Of a stretch of 64,000 bases of DNA, positions 41,546 to 53,600 are shown piece after piece. The notes beneath the pieces were generated by a model. It saw only the letters and a program-made list of their open reading frames with translations, did not search any database and had not been told where the DNA came from. A program made the position numbers and the translations under genes. Position 1 is the first letter of the stretch, and each line of letters begins with the position of its first letter. The stretch is from Syncephalis fuscata (taxonomy: Eukaryota; Zoopagomycota; Zoopagomycetes; Zoopagales; Piptocephalidaceae): contig JAHLTZ010000030.1 in assembly GCA_025786725.1 (NCBI GenBank), forward strand, positions 186,001-250,000, given 5' to 3'.

Positions 41546-42584
41546 TCATTTTTTCGACGATGGTGATGACGCTTTCTCTGCTGCCACGTTAAGTAGCAAC
41601 GTATCGGCGTCTAGCATTACTCGATTGTTTGAACGCGAAATAATATGCGCAATGTCGCGGGCCGCATCAATCTTACGTAGTGCAATGAATCCGGGCTTAT
41701 CTTTAATAGCATCACCAATCAATTCGGCCGATCGTGCCTCACCATCTGCCTTAACAATCGTCGCTTGTTTATCTTGTTTCGCACGTTCGACGACAAACAT
41801 CGCCCGCTGTGCATCTTGCTGCGCAATTTGCTTCGCCTCGACAGCATGCGTGAATTCGGGACTGAACGTGACGTGCGTAATTGACACATCGTCAAGAACC
41901 ATGTTAAAGCGCAAGGAGCGCTGCGTTAAATTGTCACGCACTAGACGCGATACACGTTCACGTTGCGTAATCAGCTGCGACGCGTTAAACTGCGCCACAA
42001 CACTCTTAAGCACTTCGTTGACAATCGAGGGCAGAACACGCTCATCGTAGTCCTCACCGAGTGTTCGGTAGATGGTTGGTAGTTCTCCAACAATAGGCCT
42101 GCTTAGTACACGACATGTAATGTTGACCATTTGAAGATCTAATACCAATCGTTATGCATTGTATTAAATTTACTATTTTTACGTGTAAAATGCTCTACTC
42201 TTACCTTTTGTACCAGTTAATGAAGAAATATTACGTGGCTTTGCACGTACATCGTAGATCACTGGCGTTTCAACCCAAGGAATGTTGAAATGCGTTCCTT
42301 CCGCGTAGACTTGCTTCTGTACGCCAAAGAATCGAGAATATTTAACTGCTCGCTGACCACCATCAACTACCGTAACCAATTATTGTTAGTTTTAAAGATC
42401 TCGACATTATCACACAGCTACTGGTCTATCATTTTATTTAAACATTAAAACACAACAACTTACCGTTAAATAGACAGGAGTTGATACCAAGACCAAGACC
42501 CGCAAGAGCAATTAACGTACCGCCGCCAGTGAAGAAATGACGGTTAGGTAGTCGATTTTTAAGTTGGTTAAATTGCTGGGCCAT
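41546..42584 (-). CDS. PHB2: Prohibitin-2, mitochondrial inner-membrane ring subunit, 3 exons
   Basis: Subunit of the ring-shaped prohibitin complex of the mitochondrial inner membrane, with roles in respiratory-chain stability and protease control. The N-terminal segment [19 protein letters not shown] is the membrane anchor. The SPFH domain includes [28 protein letters not shown] and DLQMVNI. The block [20 protein letters not shown] distinguishes PHB2 from PHB1. A C-terminal coiled coil follows ([20 protein letters not shown]). Exons on the minus strand: 42584-42464, 42366-42205, 42138-41546. It encodes about 290 residues and the frame is clean. Confidence 0.95.
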
Positions 42585-43041
42585 ACTGTGATTGTTCGTC
42601 ACTATACTTATTGCATAGGCTAAAAGAAAGAAACGAGGCGTGTACACAGGTGCGGTGACAAGCTGGCTTGTGGTTGTTCTTTGCTGAATAGTATGGTGAT
42701 GGTGCTGGTATTGATGACAATGGCTGTAACTATTTTCATTTCAAAGTGCACTCAATGACGAAGCGATTTTTATTGAATAGAAACTGTCAAATAAAAACTG
42801 TTATAATTTAATAATAAGAAATCAAGTCTTTATTTTTCTTCTTTTCTTGACGAGCACATTAACACTCAGTATTCGTGGGTGGCTTTTTATTTTGTTTTAC
42901 TGCTATTAACACACTTGGTCCATCATTTCAATAGCATTCTTTTTTATACTATTACAACTATTTAAACTAGCTAATATATATATATATACATACATATATA
43001 CATATACAAAGTTTTAAGTAGTCGCACTGAATACGACAACA
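42585..43041. promoter_or_regulatory. Divergent promoter region, PHB2 and helicase genes
   Basis: 457 bases between the start codons of two divergent housekeeping genes. It contains a TATATATA/TACATACA tract near 42975-43005, close to the helicase start. No specific factor site was identified. Confidence 0.45.
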
Positions 43042-46000
43042 ATGGCAATGATACAACGTTCAAAAAAGAACAGCAGTGACCGACGTCGAGCAAAACGTTC
43101 TAAGGAAGAAAAAGAAATAGATGAGCTTAACAAACGCTATGCCGAGTCGGTAAGTGATATTATAATTAAATATAATATGTAATAATATAGCTAACTAACT
43201 AACTAACGTAACAATGTATAGTTATCACTATCAGAGGTTGTCAAATTCAGTGATGTACCAATATCAAGTAAAACACTACAAGGTAGGTGGCAGAATACAT
43301 TAATATTAATTTATACAATTAAACATTACTGGCTATTTGATAATCTAGGCTTGAATAAGTCAAATTTTGTAGAAATGACGGATATTCAAAGAAAATCAAT
43401 ACCATTGGCATTGCAGAAGCGTGATATTTTGGGTGCGGCTCGTACTGGTTCAGGTAAAACACTGGCTTTTCTTGTTCCGGTAGGTATTATGGTTATTTAT
43501 ACAATTAATATCATTAAATATCATTGTACTGTAAATCTAACAAGTAATTATTGTTCTTATTGAATAGATTATAGAGATTCTTTATCGTGAACGATGGAGT
43601 CAATATGATGGTATTGGTGCATTGGTTATTTCACCAACTCGTGAACTAGTAAGTAGCACTGATGTGTATACAATATTTATTCGCTGTTTAATTAATATTA
43701 TCAAATAATAGGCAGTGCAGATATTTAACGTTTTATGCCAGTTTGGCAAGGAGCATAGCTTTTCGGCTGGTCTGGTTATTGGCGGTAAAGATTTGAAAAC
43801 GGAACAGGAGCGAATTACACGAATGAATATTCTGGTCTGTACACCAGGTCGACTACTGCAACATATGGATCAGACACCAAATTTTGACTGTTCTCGTCTT
43901 CAAATGCTTGGTAAGTAGTGGTATTGATGAGTATAGCATGAAATGTATGTATTAAATGGATACTGACTGTGTGTGCATTAGTACTTGATGAAGCTGACCG
44001 TATTTTGGATATGGGATTTGCAAAAACATTAAATGCTATTATTGATAATTTGCCAGCGGAACGACAAACTATGCTATTCTCTGCAACACAAACAAAGTCT
44101 GTTAAAGATCTGGCACGGCTTAGCTTAAAGGTAATTAGTTTATATGTGTATAATAGTAATAGTATCAATAACTTATAATATATAGAATCCTGAGTATGTG
44201 GCTGTACATGAGCAATCTGAATTCAGTACACCAAAGCAGCTACAGCAACACTACATGGTAACCGAGTTGCAATCTAAGCTAGATATGCTCTATTCCTTTA
44301 TCAAAACACATTTACAATGTAAAGCATTAGTATTCTTTTCCAGTTGCAAACAAGTAAGTGTGGCATTTAATTAATCATTATGCAATTGTAATATTTATTA
44401 ACAGTTTTGTTATTATTACTAGGTGCGATTTGCCTATGAAACGTTTTGTAAACTTCAACCTGGTGTGCAAATAATGCAACTCCATGGAAAGCAAAAGCAA
44501 CAAAAGCGTATTGATATTTTTTCACAATTCTCTCGTTCAAAGCATTCATTTCTATTCTGCACGGATATTGCCGCTCGTGGACTTGATTTCCCTGCTGTTG
44601 ATTGGGTCATCCAAGTAGATTGTCCCGAAGATGCTGACACGTATATTCATCGAGTTGGTCGTACAGCACGCTATGAATCAGTGGGACGTGCACTACTGTT
44701 ATTGCTACCATCAGAGGAAGCAGCAATGGCCGAATTATTAAAGCGAAACGTGTGCCCATTGAAAAGATTCGGGTAAAGCAAAGCCGTAAACAAGTGATTC
44801 AACAACAGATGCAGGCATTCTGTTTCAAAGACCCCGAGATTAAATATCTAGGCCAAAAGGCATTTGTATCTTATGTGCGATCAGTCTATTTACAAAAGAA
44901 TAAGGACATTTTTGATGTCAATGCACTGCCACTAGAAGAATTTGCATCATCATTTGGTCTTCCAGGCGCACCACGAATTCGGTTTGTTAAGGTTAGATAA
45001 AAATAGAACTGTGGAAATGATACCGCACACATATTCAATATACAAATAACTAACACGCTGTATAATTTAGAAATCAGATGAAAAGAACGTACCACGACAG
45101 GCACAAAAGCCAATCAATATACCCGAAATGAATGATGAAGATGATGACAATAGTGACGAAGATAGTGGTAAGGATAGCGACGCAGAAGAGTCTAGTGATG
45201 CTGCTAGCAAGGAAGATGAAAGTGAAGACGAGAAGGTGGCAGAGAAGCAAGTAAGTAAATGACTTTAGATAAGCTATAATGGCTATAAACGTATACTGAT
45301 GCTTATTAAAAATAATCAGCGTCCCAAGACAAAAATTGAAAAGATGTTTCTTCGTAAAAATCAATCTATTCTTGCTGATCATTATACTCGTCTTGTGAAT
45401 CAAGAAGATGACAAAGTGGCTGCGGTGTCTGCCGCTAAGCTTACCGATGCATTGGCCGATGCTGACGGTGATGACGAATTCATGACGCTTAAGCGTGTCG
45501 ATCATGACTTGGATGATAGCACACCGGAACTGATAGAAGCTCAATCGAAGCGCAGTATGCGTAAAACAAAAAAGGATATTGCTAAAAATGCACCTCGTGG
45601 AGAGAAACTGTTATTCGATGATGAAGGCGAGGTATGTAGATTATTGTTAATATATATATCAAACATGTAATTAATCTTGATATATGTTAATTTGTGAAAT
45701 GATAAAATAGGCCCATCCTGTATATGAGTTTGAAGCATTGGATGACTTTATGAAGGCAGGAGATGTGACAGAAAAGCAAAAGGCATATGTAGAGGAGAAT
45801 TTGGCAGCTATGCGCGATGCCGATGCAACCGATAGACAAATGGCTCGCGAGAAACGACGTGAGAAACGTTTAAAGCGAAAGCTACGTGAACAAGAGGAGG
45901 TAAGTTGGAACATCTTAAATATTACTATGCAACGACTAAGATAAATGTGTACTTTAATAGGCAAATAACAATGAAGATGATGATAAATATGTAGTTCAGC

Positions 46001-46211
46001 TAGGTGGCATTTCTGATGAAGGTGAGGCTGACTCCGGATCCGACGAAGGTCATTTTGGAATGGCACAAATATCAGATACAGAGTCTAAAAGAACGCTAAA
46101 GGACCAGTTTTCACAAGAAACAGAAAGAGAGCCAAATTGGTTGAAACAGAAGAGCCTACAACATTGGCCGAGCAAGAAAGACTGGCGCTGCAGTTGCTAG
46201 GCATTTCATAA
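43042..46211 (+). CDS. DBP4: DEAD-box RNA helicase, Dbp4/Hca4 (DDX10) type, 12 exons, frameshifts
   Basis: Nucleolar ATP-dependent RNA helicase for 40S ribosomal-subunit assembly. Motifs appear in order: Q-motif region ([13 protein letters not shown]), I (AARTGSGKT), Ia (SPTRELA), Ib (CTPGRLLQH), II ([13 protein letters not shown]), III (LFSATQ), IV-VI ([22 protein letters not shown]). The block [20 protein letters not shown] is characteristic of Dbp4/DDX10, as is the acidic C-terminal extension. Exons: 43042-43149, 43222-43282, 43349-43479, 43568-43648, 43712-43910, 43982-44130, 44186-44353, 44423-44991, 45071-45250, 45320-45631, 45711-45900, 45961-46211. The frame shifts by one base near 44745, where ELLK continues as [12 protein letters not shown], and again near 46125 before [11 protein letters not shown]. 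It ends at 46209-46211. Confidence 0.93.
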
Positions 46212-46379
46212 CATTTATTGCTTTATATCTACCCTTCTTCTTGCTTAATTACCAAAATGCAGTAATAATAATACTATTGAATAAAATAATATTTAAAACA
46301 CATTTAATAGCTCGGTATTAGCACTAAAGAATAAGTAATTTGCAAATATTTTTAATTAGCATTGCCACTAAAGAATAGG

Positions 46380-47035
46380 CAGTATAAATCTTTTTAAAAA
46401 TAAAGTTTATTAAAGGGGGAAATTTCAAATACATCGTTTTTAAATTACTAAATTATTAATTCAATTGTTTTCGTCTATATCACACCTCGTCTTTTTGTAA
46501 TGACGTCCATCACAGTCTAAACACTTTTTAACGATATGTTTTTTATAGTTGTTTTATTAGCGGTTTGTATTTGCTTTTTAATAAAAAACGTTTATTTCAA
46601 CATTAACTACTGTTTCGACATGATTAGTGCTAATTTTTACAAAGCATATTTTTGTATTGTGTTTTTGAGCTGCATTTACCACAAATATATTGTTGAAAGT
46701 CTTTTGGCAAATAAAACACGATTAGCATTGCTGTTGTTGGTCATGCGTAAAAAGATTGATAAATATTAATAAAAGCCATATGATTGCGACTCCATGTCGT
46801 TCCACATCCATTATTATTATTGTTACTACGTACAGTGTAGATTATCGCATCTAAATGGTCTCTTCTATTTTCCAATCTTCTACTGTTGCATTTGGGCAGA
46901 TTTGCAATGTAAGATACTCGTCTATGATGACAAAAGGTAGGATGGCTGGCATTTTTGATGTTCACCATTCTCTTAAGCATTCTTGGCATCAACTTGGTAG
47001 ATGCAGACTCTTTGTTAACCATTGATAAAACAAAT
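46380..47035 (-). mobile_element. Degenerate transposon copy R2
   Basis: 46490-46750 is clearly related to 12060-12310 (shared CTTTTTGTAATGAC, GTTTGTATTTG, AGTCTTTTGACAAATAAAA-like blocks). The adjoining minus-strand frame at 47022-46741 contains LPKCNSRRLENRRDHLDAII, probably a remnant of the same element's protein. It lies only about 170 nt beyond the helicase stop codon. Confidence 0.5.
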
Positions 47036-48835
47036 TAGCCTCCACCATATACAATAATGATAGGCTAAGTGTCTTCACCAGTAACATCTTGGGGCGACAG
47101 TTGTAACCAAAAGATACGGCATGTCGTTGAGATTACTTGAACAGGTGTTGATGTAAAATAAGAGAAATAAAGACTAGTGATTGAATAGTGTTTTTTATTG
47201 ATGTTCAAATACGCATGCTATTTATATTGTTATATTTAGCATTATTGTATAATATTAGCTGCTTACATTGATAAATAATTAAATTAAGCCTTATAATAGT
47301 TGGCTTAGTTGGTGGTTGTATAAATGTAAGTATATAAGAAGTTACAATGTGATTGTAAATATTTATCCGTACAAACAACCAGAACTATAAAGTATAGTGA
47401 CGATAATCAAGTATTTAACTACTAAAGCTCATTGATTCAATTTTATTTACAACTCTCTGTTTTCTGTGCGTTATCTCAATTTAACATTGTTGCTGTTCTA
47501 GCTGCATTAGCAACAGTCAGCTTTTGATAAACGCAGTCCAGCTTAGCATAACTATAATGATTTGTTATGAGTTAAATCGGTAAACCTTGAGCTACCAGTT
47601 GTTTTTTTATTGGCTTCTGCTTTGGTTTGTTCTTCCATATTCTATTTTGCTTGACTTATCAGAAGTGGTTTCAGAAATGTAAGTAACACTTAGGCCTTGG
47701 ATAATTACCCATTAATATGCAATTCATTGCAATTATAAACTCGGGATTGCTGATATTTGGTTAGAACTTTCTATTGTGTCTATTCTAGTGTTTTTATATT
47801 GTATTGCGTGTAATTTAGCCGATGCAGTTTAGTCGACAGCTGAAACTGATAAAATGACTTGTTAGAATGTTTCATTGCTCAAAATGCCATGGTGCATCAT
47901 GCTACAAACAGTACTTATTGTATAGTCAATTTCGGGTAATTCGGATTAGCCGCCATTTGAATGATGGTAGTTGCACAATATGTGGCATGATATGCCTGAA
48001 TGTGATGCATCTGTGAATTCAAAAAGTTATTTCCCCATAACAACAGGCATAGTGTCGAATGAAATGCACACATCTACCAATCAACACGCTTTATAATTTA
48101 AGGAATTATAACTGGCTTATTTATAGCAGTGAAAACTTGTATTAAAATGCCATTTTGATACATTAAACTTGTTTTTGTATCAGTGTTGTGTGCTAGTCTG
48201 TATGAATGCAGATATTGAGGACTAAATTGGTAGAAATGGTAGCAAAGACATCATTATCGTTTTACAAAACCAAACAATATACTTGTTTTATCAAGTAGTT
48301 AGGTGTATGATAGAAAATACAGGCTAATATGTCTATTGTTATCGTATATGTACTGGGCTATGGACACTGTTATAGTACCCGTGTCAATGATTAACAGATT
48401 AAAGTAAAGATCAAGAAAGTTATGCACTATTTTGTTTGCATGCAAATATTGAAGAACAAGTCATTCAGTGGAAGCAACAGCAAAGACATCATTGTCGCTT
48501 TTACAAAACCAACTAATATATTCTCTTTACCAAATAGTTAAAGCGTGTAACAAAAATACAAAATGATGTACATGTCTTTATCGCATAGGTATTGCTCATT
48601 GGAATTGCCAAGTCATTTGTTTAAATTTCGAGAATATTGAAACCAAGACCGGGCAGGTTAAAATCAAAACTGATTAGGTTGAAATTAAGCCTAAGAAGCA
48701 TACCATTACACCTTGAATTTATTAATATACACATATACCTCAAACCATTGTTTGGATTGTTTTATTGGTCCATACTACACATCAATAATATATCTCGTAT
48801 ACTACAGCACACCAGTACCTCAGCATAGCCATAAG
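47036..48835. other. Intergenic region upstream of the microexon gene
   Basis: 1.8 kb. Two related blocks (around 48235-48330 and 48470-48560: AGCAAAGACATCATT followed by TTTTACAAAACCAA) form a diverged tandem duplication of about 240 nt. No coding signal. Confidence 0.45.
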
Positions 48836-48850
48836 TATAAATAGCCCACA
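48836..48850 (+). promoter_or_regulatory. TATA box of the microexon gene
   Basis: TATAAATAGCCCACA, 144 bases before the ATG at 48980. It matches the element at 20545 upstream of the paralogous secreted-protein gene in both sequence and spacing. Confidence 0.55.
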
Positions 48851-48979
48851 AAATACACACAACCAACTGCGATGTCATCATTATACTCTATTTCTTGCTA
48901 TACACACACTATTATACACTCTATACCAACCACGTTCTATTACCTCTTTATTTGTTTGTTTTAGCAAATTAATACCAGC

Positions 48980-51900
48980 ATGAAGCTTTCCATTGCCGCC
49001 GTTTGCACCATTGCCGTGACTCTTGTGGTCAGTACAGTCATGATGGATGCTAAACCAGCCTTAGTTCGTCGTGGTATGTTACAATATCAATAAATATAAT
49101 AGTATTTGTTCATCAAGAGTATTTTTTAACTAATGACTATAATAGATGGCAAGTAATATCATATATTGGTTATTCACACACTAATTGTATGCTATTCATT
49201 GTGTGTATCACTAACTTAATATTAATAGGTTGTAAGTAGCATTGTATATTAATTGACTGTACATTAATTGTATGTATGCGCTGTGTTTAGACAACTTAAT
49301 ATTAGCGGAATGTAAGTTGTATTGTATATCAATTGATTACCCACTAATTACACGCTATGCACTATGTTTATCAATAACTTAATATCAATAGCTAGTAGGT
49401 TGTATTGCATATCAATAAAACATACACTAATTATGTATCATGAATTGCATCCATCAACAACTTAATATTAGCGGAATGTAAGTTGTATTGTATATTAATT
49501 GAATATTGACTAACTATATATTATCCATTATGTGTATCAACAACTTAATACAATAGGCCGTAAGTGATATCGTATACTGATGACCCATAAATTAATTATA
49601 TATTATGTATTGTGTGTATCAACGACTTAATATCATAGAGGGTAAGTTTTATTGTACATTAACTGACTGCGCTAATTATATACCATGCACCGTATATATC
49701 AACAACTCTACTAATAGAATGTAAGTTATATTGTATATTAATTGGGCATTGGCTAATTGTATATTATGTGTTGTGTATACCAATAACTTAACACTAATAG
49801 GCAGTAAGTAGCATTGTATATTGGTGACTTACAAATTAATTATATACCGTGTATTGCGTACATCAACAACTTGATGGAATAGTTGGTAAGTGGCATTGTA
49901 TATTAACTGACTATGCGCTAATTATATACCACGTATTGTTTGTATGAACAATTTAATACTAATAGATAGTAGGTTGTATTGTATATTAGCTATTTACTTA
50001 CTGATCATATTCATGTACCGTTTGTATCAACTTAACATTGATAGAATGTAAGTAGCATTATATATTAACTGACTACTAGCTAATTGCATATTGTGTATTG
50101 TGTATATCAATAATTTAATATCAATAGGTTGTAAGTTGTATTATATATTGATTGGCTATATACTAAATATGTTATTTACTGATTATACCAATCATTTAAC
50201 ATTAATAGGGAGTAAGTGGTATTGCATATTAATTGACTATATATTAACCATGCTATTTGTTAATCTTACCAATTATTTAATATTAATAGGGGGTAAGTAA
50301 TATTGTATATTAATTGACTATACATTACATACATTTACTGATTGTACCAACTATTTAATATTAATAGAGTGTAGGTTATATTGTATGTTACTTGAACATT
50401 CGCTAATTGTATATGATGTACTGTGTGTATCAACAACTTAATATTAATAGGCGGTAAGTTATATTGTATATTAATTGACTATTGGCTAATTATATACTAT
50501 GCGCCTATATATGAATAACTTAATATGATAGGCAGTAAGTTGTATTGTATATTAATCGACTATACATTAACTATACTATTGATTGATTGCATCGATTGCT
50601 TAATATTAATAGATTGTAAGTGGTATTGTATATTTGCTGCATATACATTAACTATGTTATTTACTAATTATACTAATTATTTAATATTAATAGGGTGTAA
50701 GTAGCATTGTATATCAACCGACTATTCACTAATTATATGCCATGCGCCGCGTATATCAATAAATTAATATGATAGGTGGTAAGTTGTATTGTATGTTAAT
50801 CGACTATACATTAACTATACTATTGATTGATTGTACCGATTGTTTAATATTAATAGATTGTAAGTAGTATTGTATATTAATTGACTATACATTAACTATG
50901 CTATTTACTGATGGTATTAATTATTTAATATTAATAGATAGTAAGTAGTATTGTATATTAGCTAAATATATATTAATTATGCTATTTACTGATTGTACCA
51001 ATCATTTAACATTAATAGTGTGTAAGTGGTATTGCATATTAATTGACTATATATTAACCATGCTATTTGTTAATCTTACCAATTATTTAATATTAATAGG
51101 GGGTAAGTAATATTGTATATTAATTGACTATACATTAGCCATACTATTTACTGATTGTACTAACTATTTAATATTAATAGAGTGTAGGTTATATTGTATG
51201 TTACTTGAACATTCGCTAATTGTATATGATGTACTGTGTGTATCAACAACTTAATATTAATAGGTCGTAAGTAGCATTGTATATTAATTGACTATTGGCT
51301 AATTATATACTATGCGCCGTACATATGAATAACTTAATATGATAGGCAGTAAGTTGTATTGTATATTAATCGACTATACATTAACTATACTATTGATTGA
51401 TTGCATCGATTGCTTAATATTAATAGATTGTAAGTGGTATTGTATATTTGCTGCATATACATTAACTATGTTATTTACTAATTATACTAATTATTTAATA
51501 TTAATAGGGTGTAAGTAGCATTGTATATCAACCGATATTCACTAATTATATGCCATGCGCCGCGTATATCAATAAATTAATATGATAGGTGGTAAGTTGT
51601 ATTGTATGTTAATCGACTATACATTAACTATATTATTGATTGATTGTACCGATTGTTTGATGTCAATAGCTAGTAAGTTGTATTGTATATTAATTGAGTA
51701 TACACTGACTATACTATTGATTGATTGCATCGATTGTTTAATATTAATAGATTGTAAGTGGTATTGTATATTCGCTGCATATACATTAACTATGTTATTT
51801 GATAATGTTATTAACTATTTAATATTAATAGACGGTAAGTTTTGTTGCGTATTAATTGACTATTAACTAATTATACATTGTATATTACGTGTACCAATAA

Positions 51901-52243
51901 ATTAATATAATAGGGGGTAAGTTTTATTGTATATTAACTGACTGTGCTAATTATATACCATGTACTGTGTGTATCAACAACTTAATATTGATAGAAAGTA
52001 AGTGATATTGTATATCAATTGACTATAAACTAACTGCATGCTATTTACTGTGTGTATGAATAACTTGTTATTACTAGCTTGTAAGTTGTATTATATGATA
52101 GTTGACTATTTCCTAATTGTATACAATGTATTATGTGCGCCAAAACCATAATATTAATAGGCAGTAAGTAGCATTGAATATTAACAGCTTTTAAATTAAC
52201 CATACAACATATAATATCTTTATTTATAAACACAGCTTCATAA
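48980..52243 (+). CDS. Cys-rich secreted prepropeptide encoded by 38 single-codon microexons
   Basis: Exon 1 (48980-49073) encodes a signal peptide (MKLSIAAVCTIAVTLVVS) and ends Ala-Leu-Val-Arg-Arg plus one base, a probable Kex2 site. Then come 38 microexons, all 3 nt except two of 6 nt, starting at 49146, 49229, 49306 (6 nt), 49392, 49472 (6 nt), 49557, 49639, 49718, 49801, 49883, 49966, 50045, 50128, 50209, 50290, 50368, 50451, 50532, 50613, 50694, 50776, 50857, 50938, 51019, 51100, 51181, 51264, 51346, 51427, 51508, 51589, 51670, 51751, 51832, 51914, 51995, 52078, 52161. The last coding bases are 52236-52243 (TAA). The 39 introns are 72-80 nt. 33 donors are GTAAGT, four GTAGGT, one GTATGT and one GCAAGT; all acceptors are AG. 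Joined in phase 1 they give 73 residues. The 42-residue mature peptide has eight Cys (C-x2-C-x3-C-x3-C-x3-C-x5-C-x3-C-x6-C), with ECGNWC and ECRNWC as an internal repeat. Function unknown; perhaps an extracellular disulfide-rich effector or antimicrobial. The alternative frame (phase 0) is also open but does not join to exon 1 and has one Cys. Confidence 0.85.
49074..52235 (+). repeat. Tandem array of about 80-nt intron units within the microexon gene
   Basis: Around 39 head-to-tail units. Each runs from a GTAAGT-type donor through a GTATTGTATATTAATTGACTA-like head, truncated here to its common core TATTGTATATTAATTGAC, to a CTTAATATTAATAG-like tail; the units then differ in the following triplet. 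Conservation peaks at both splice sites, whereas the intron middles and the triplets vary. Units from about 50215 onward resemble one another more than the earlier ones do, pointing to recent expansion in the 3' half. Confidence 0.85.
50290..51910 (+). repeat. Segmental duplication of about 810 nt inside the array
   Basis: 50290-50800 is almost identical to 51100-51610, an offset of about 810 nt or ten intron-exon units. Six of seven corresponding microexon triplets match; the exception is at 50451 versus 51264. The duplication accounts for the repeated W-x-x-C-x-N-W-C-like segments of the predicted peptide. Since each unit carries a multiple of three coding bases, the frame is kept. Confidence 0.8.
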
Positions 52244-53139
52244 TTATTCTCAAGACATCAGCATTAGTAGTGCAATCAAACCAATATTCCAATACACTTT
52301 AGGTATATATCCAGAAAAAGCAAGACCGTTCGACAACTACACCGTCTAGTATATCTATATATTAATTTTTGGCCAATGCTTTGGTTTATCCAGTCTTTAA
52401 TCAATGGAATCATTATGTTACCAACATGTTTGCATCTGGCAGCTCATATTCAACTGTGCAAGCCTATAGTAATAAACCTATGGTTCCATCCTAGTTATAT
52501 ACAACCAAATTGCTGCATCTATAATCATGTTCTATTTGCATCCAATAATGACAATTATCAATCAAATAATTAAATTAATAACAAAATGTGTATAATTATA
52601 TCGCCTAAGCTATAGACATAGATTGGTATGGATAGTAGCAAAGCTATCATTATTATATAGCCAAATAATATTATACTGAAATTGGAATAAAAACACTTTC
52701 CTAATAAAACATGGCAATAAAGTATAAAATATTATAAACCAAAATAAATAAACAAATAAAATACGTGAATAGTGATAGCGAGACTATACTGTATGCAAGT
52801 GACCAAGAGCAATAAACAAAATGAATTGAAATCTACAAAAAGAATACAGTTAGCAATAAACTTTTGGCTTTTGTTAATATAGTTTTCTACAATTTACAAT
52901 ATTAATGATATAGATGGACATGTAGTATATGTATACAGGATAGATATGTACAGTACAATAATAATGATAAGTAAATAGTTAATGACCAATGACACTTGCC
53001 ACCCAGTTTCATCTTCAATAAAGCGAATGTTTTGTTTAAATGTGTGACTATTATAGTTATTTAACTGCCAAGTCATAGTAAACAATCAATAGTGCGCTTA
53101 ATATTGTTAAAAAAAGTTATTTTATTTAGTTGCTAAAAT
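52244..53139. other. 3' region of the microexon gene and intergenic DNA
   Basis: AT-rich. If the final exon were read in the alternative phase it would stay open to a TAG near 52346. No independent gene was recognised. Confidence 0.4.
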
Positions 53140-53600
53140 ATCACAAGATTTAACACAAATCAAGTGATTTAAATAAGCAAAGCTTTAGATTAAAAAAATT
53201 GCATTTATTATAATTAACTTTTTTCCCGTCAGGCATTTTTAGATTATTATCGAAAATTATACAGTTGCAACTTCTGTTATAAATCCGCTAATTTGATAAT
53301 AATAATAATAATTCTATTAAATTTCATTGGACAATTTTTAATAAGCCAGTTTTTTGCTTTCTGGCAGTCAAAACAAACTGACATTTGTTGGTGGAACGGT
53401 CTTCATAAGGACAAATAAGCTATAATCTTGCTGAATCACTATTTTTTTTTAAAATTACAATTTTCAACAAGTCTAAACTCCTCAATAGTAATTTTCAATT
53501 CTTAGATACTGATGAATATGACTCCTTTAAATAGTTTATTAAACATTATGTGTAATTGAAAAACACAATTAGACTGTTGCAGTTACTCGTGGCATACAAT
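53140..53600 (-). mobile_element. Internally deleted transposon copy R3
   Basis: 53160-53300 matches 12340-12560 and 53330-53450 matches 12945-13075 closely (shared GGACAATTTTTAATAAGCCA and TTCATAAGGACAAATAAGC), so about 380 nt present in copy R1 is missing between the two blocks. Minus-strand coding remnants of the zinc-finger-like segment are again broken. Confidence 0.6.

Noticed and set aside
50091-51866. Open frames of 69-94 codons inside the repeat array (50091-50300, 51582-51866)
   Set aside because: They read straight through the intron units and arise from the periodicity of the repeat. The spliced microexon reading explains the sequence far better.
49146-52346. Alternative phase-0 reading of the microexons
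   Set aside because: It is also free of stops and stays open into 52346, but it cannot be joined to exon 1 through the strong GTATGT donor at 49074, has only one Cys, and looks like no secreted peptide. It is kept as a caveat to be resolved by cDNA.
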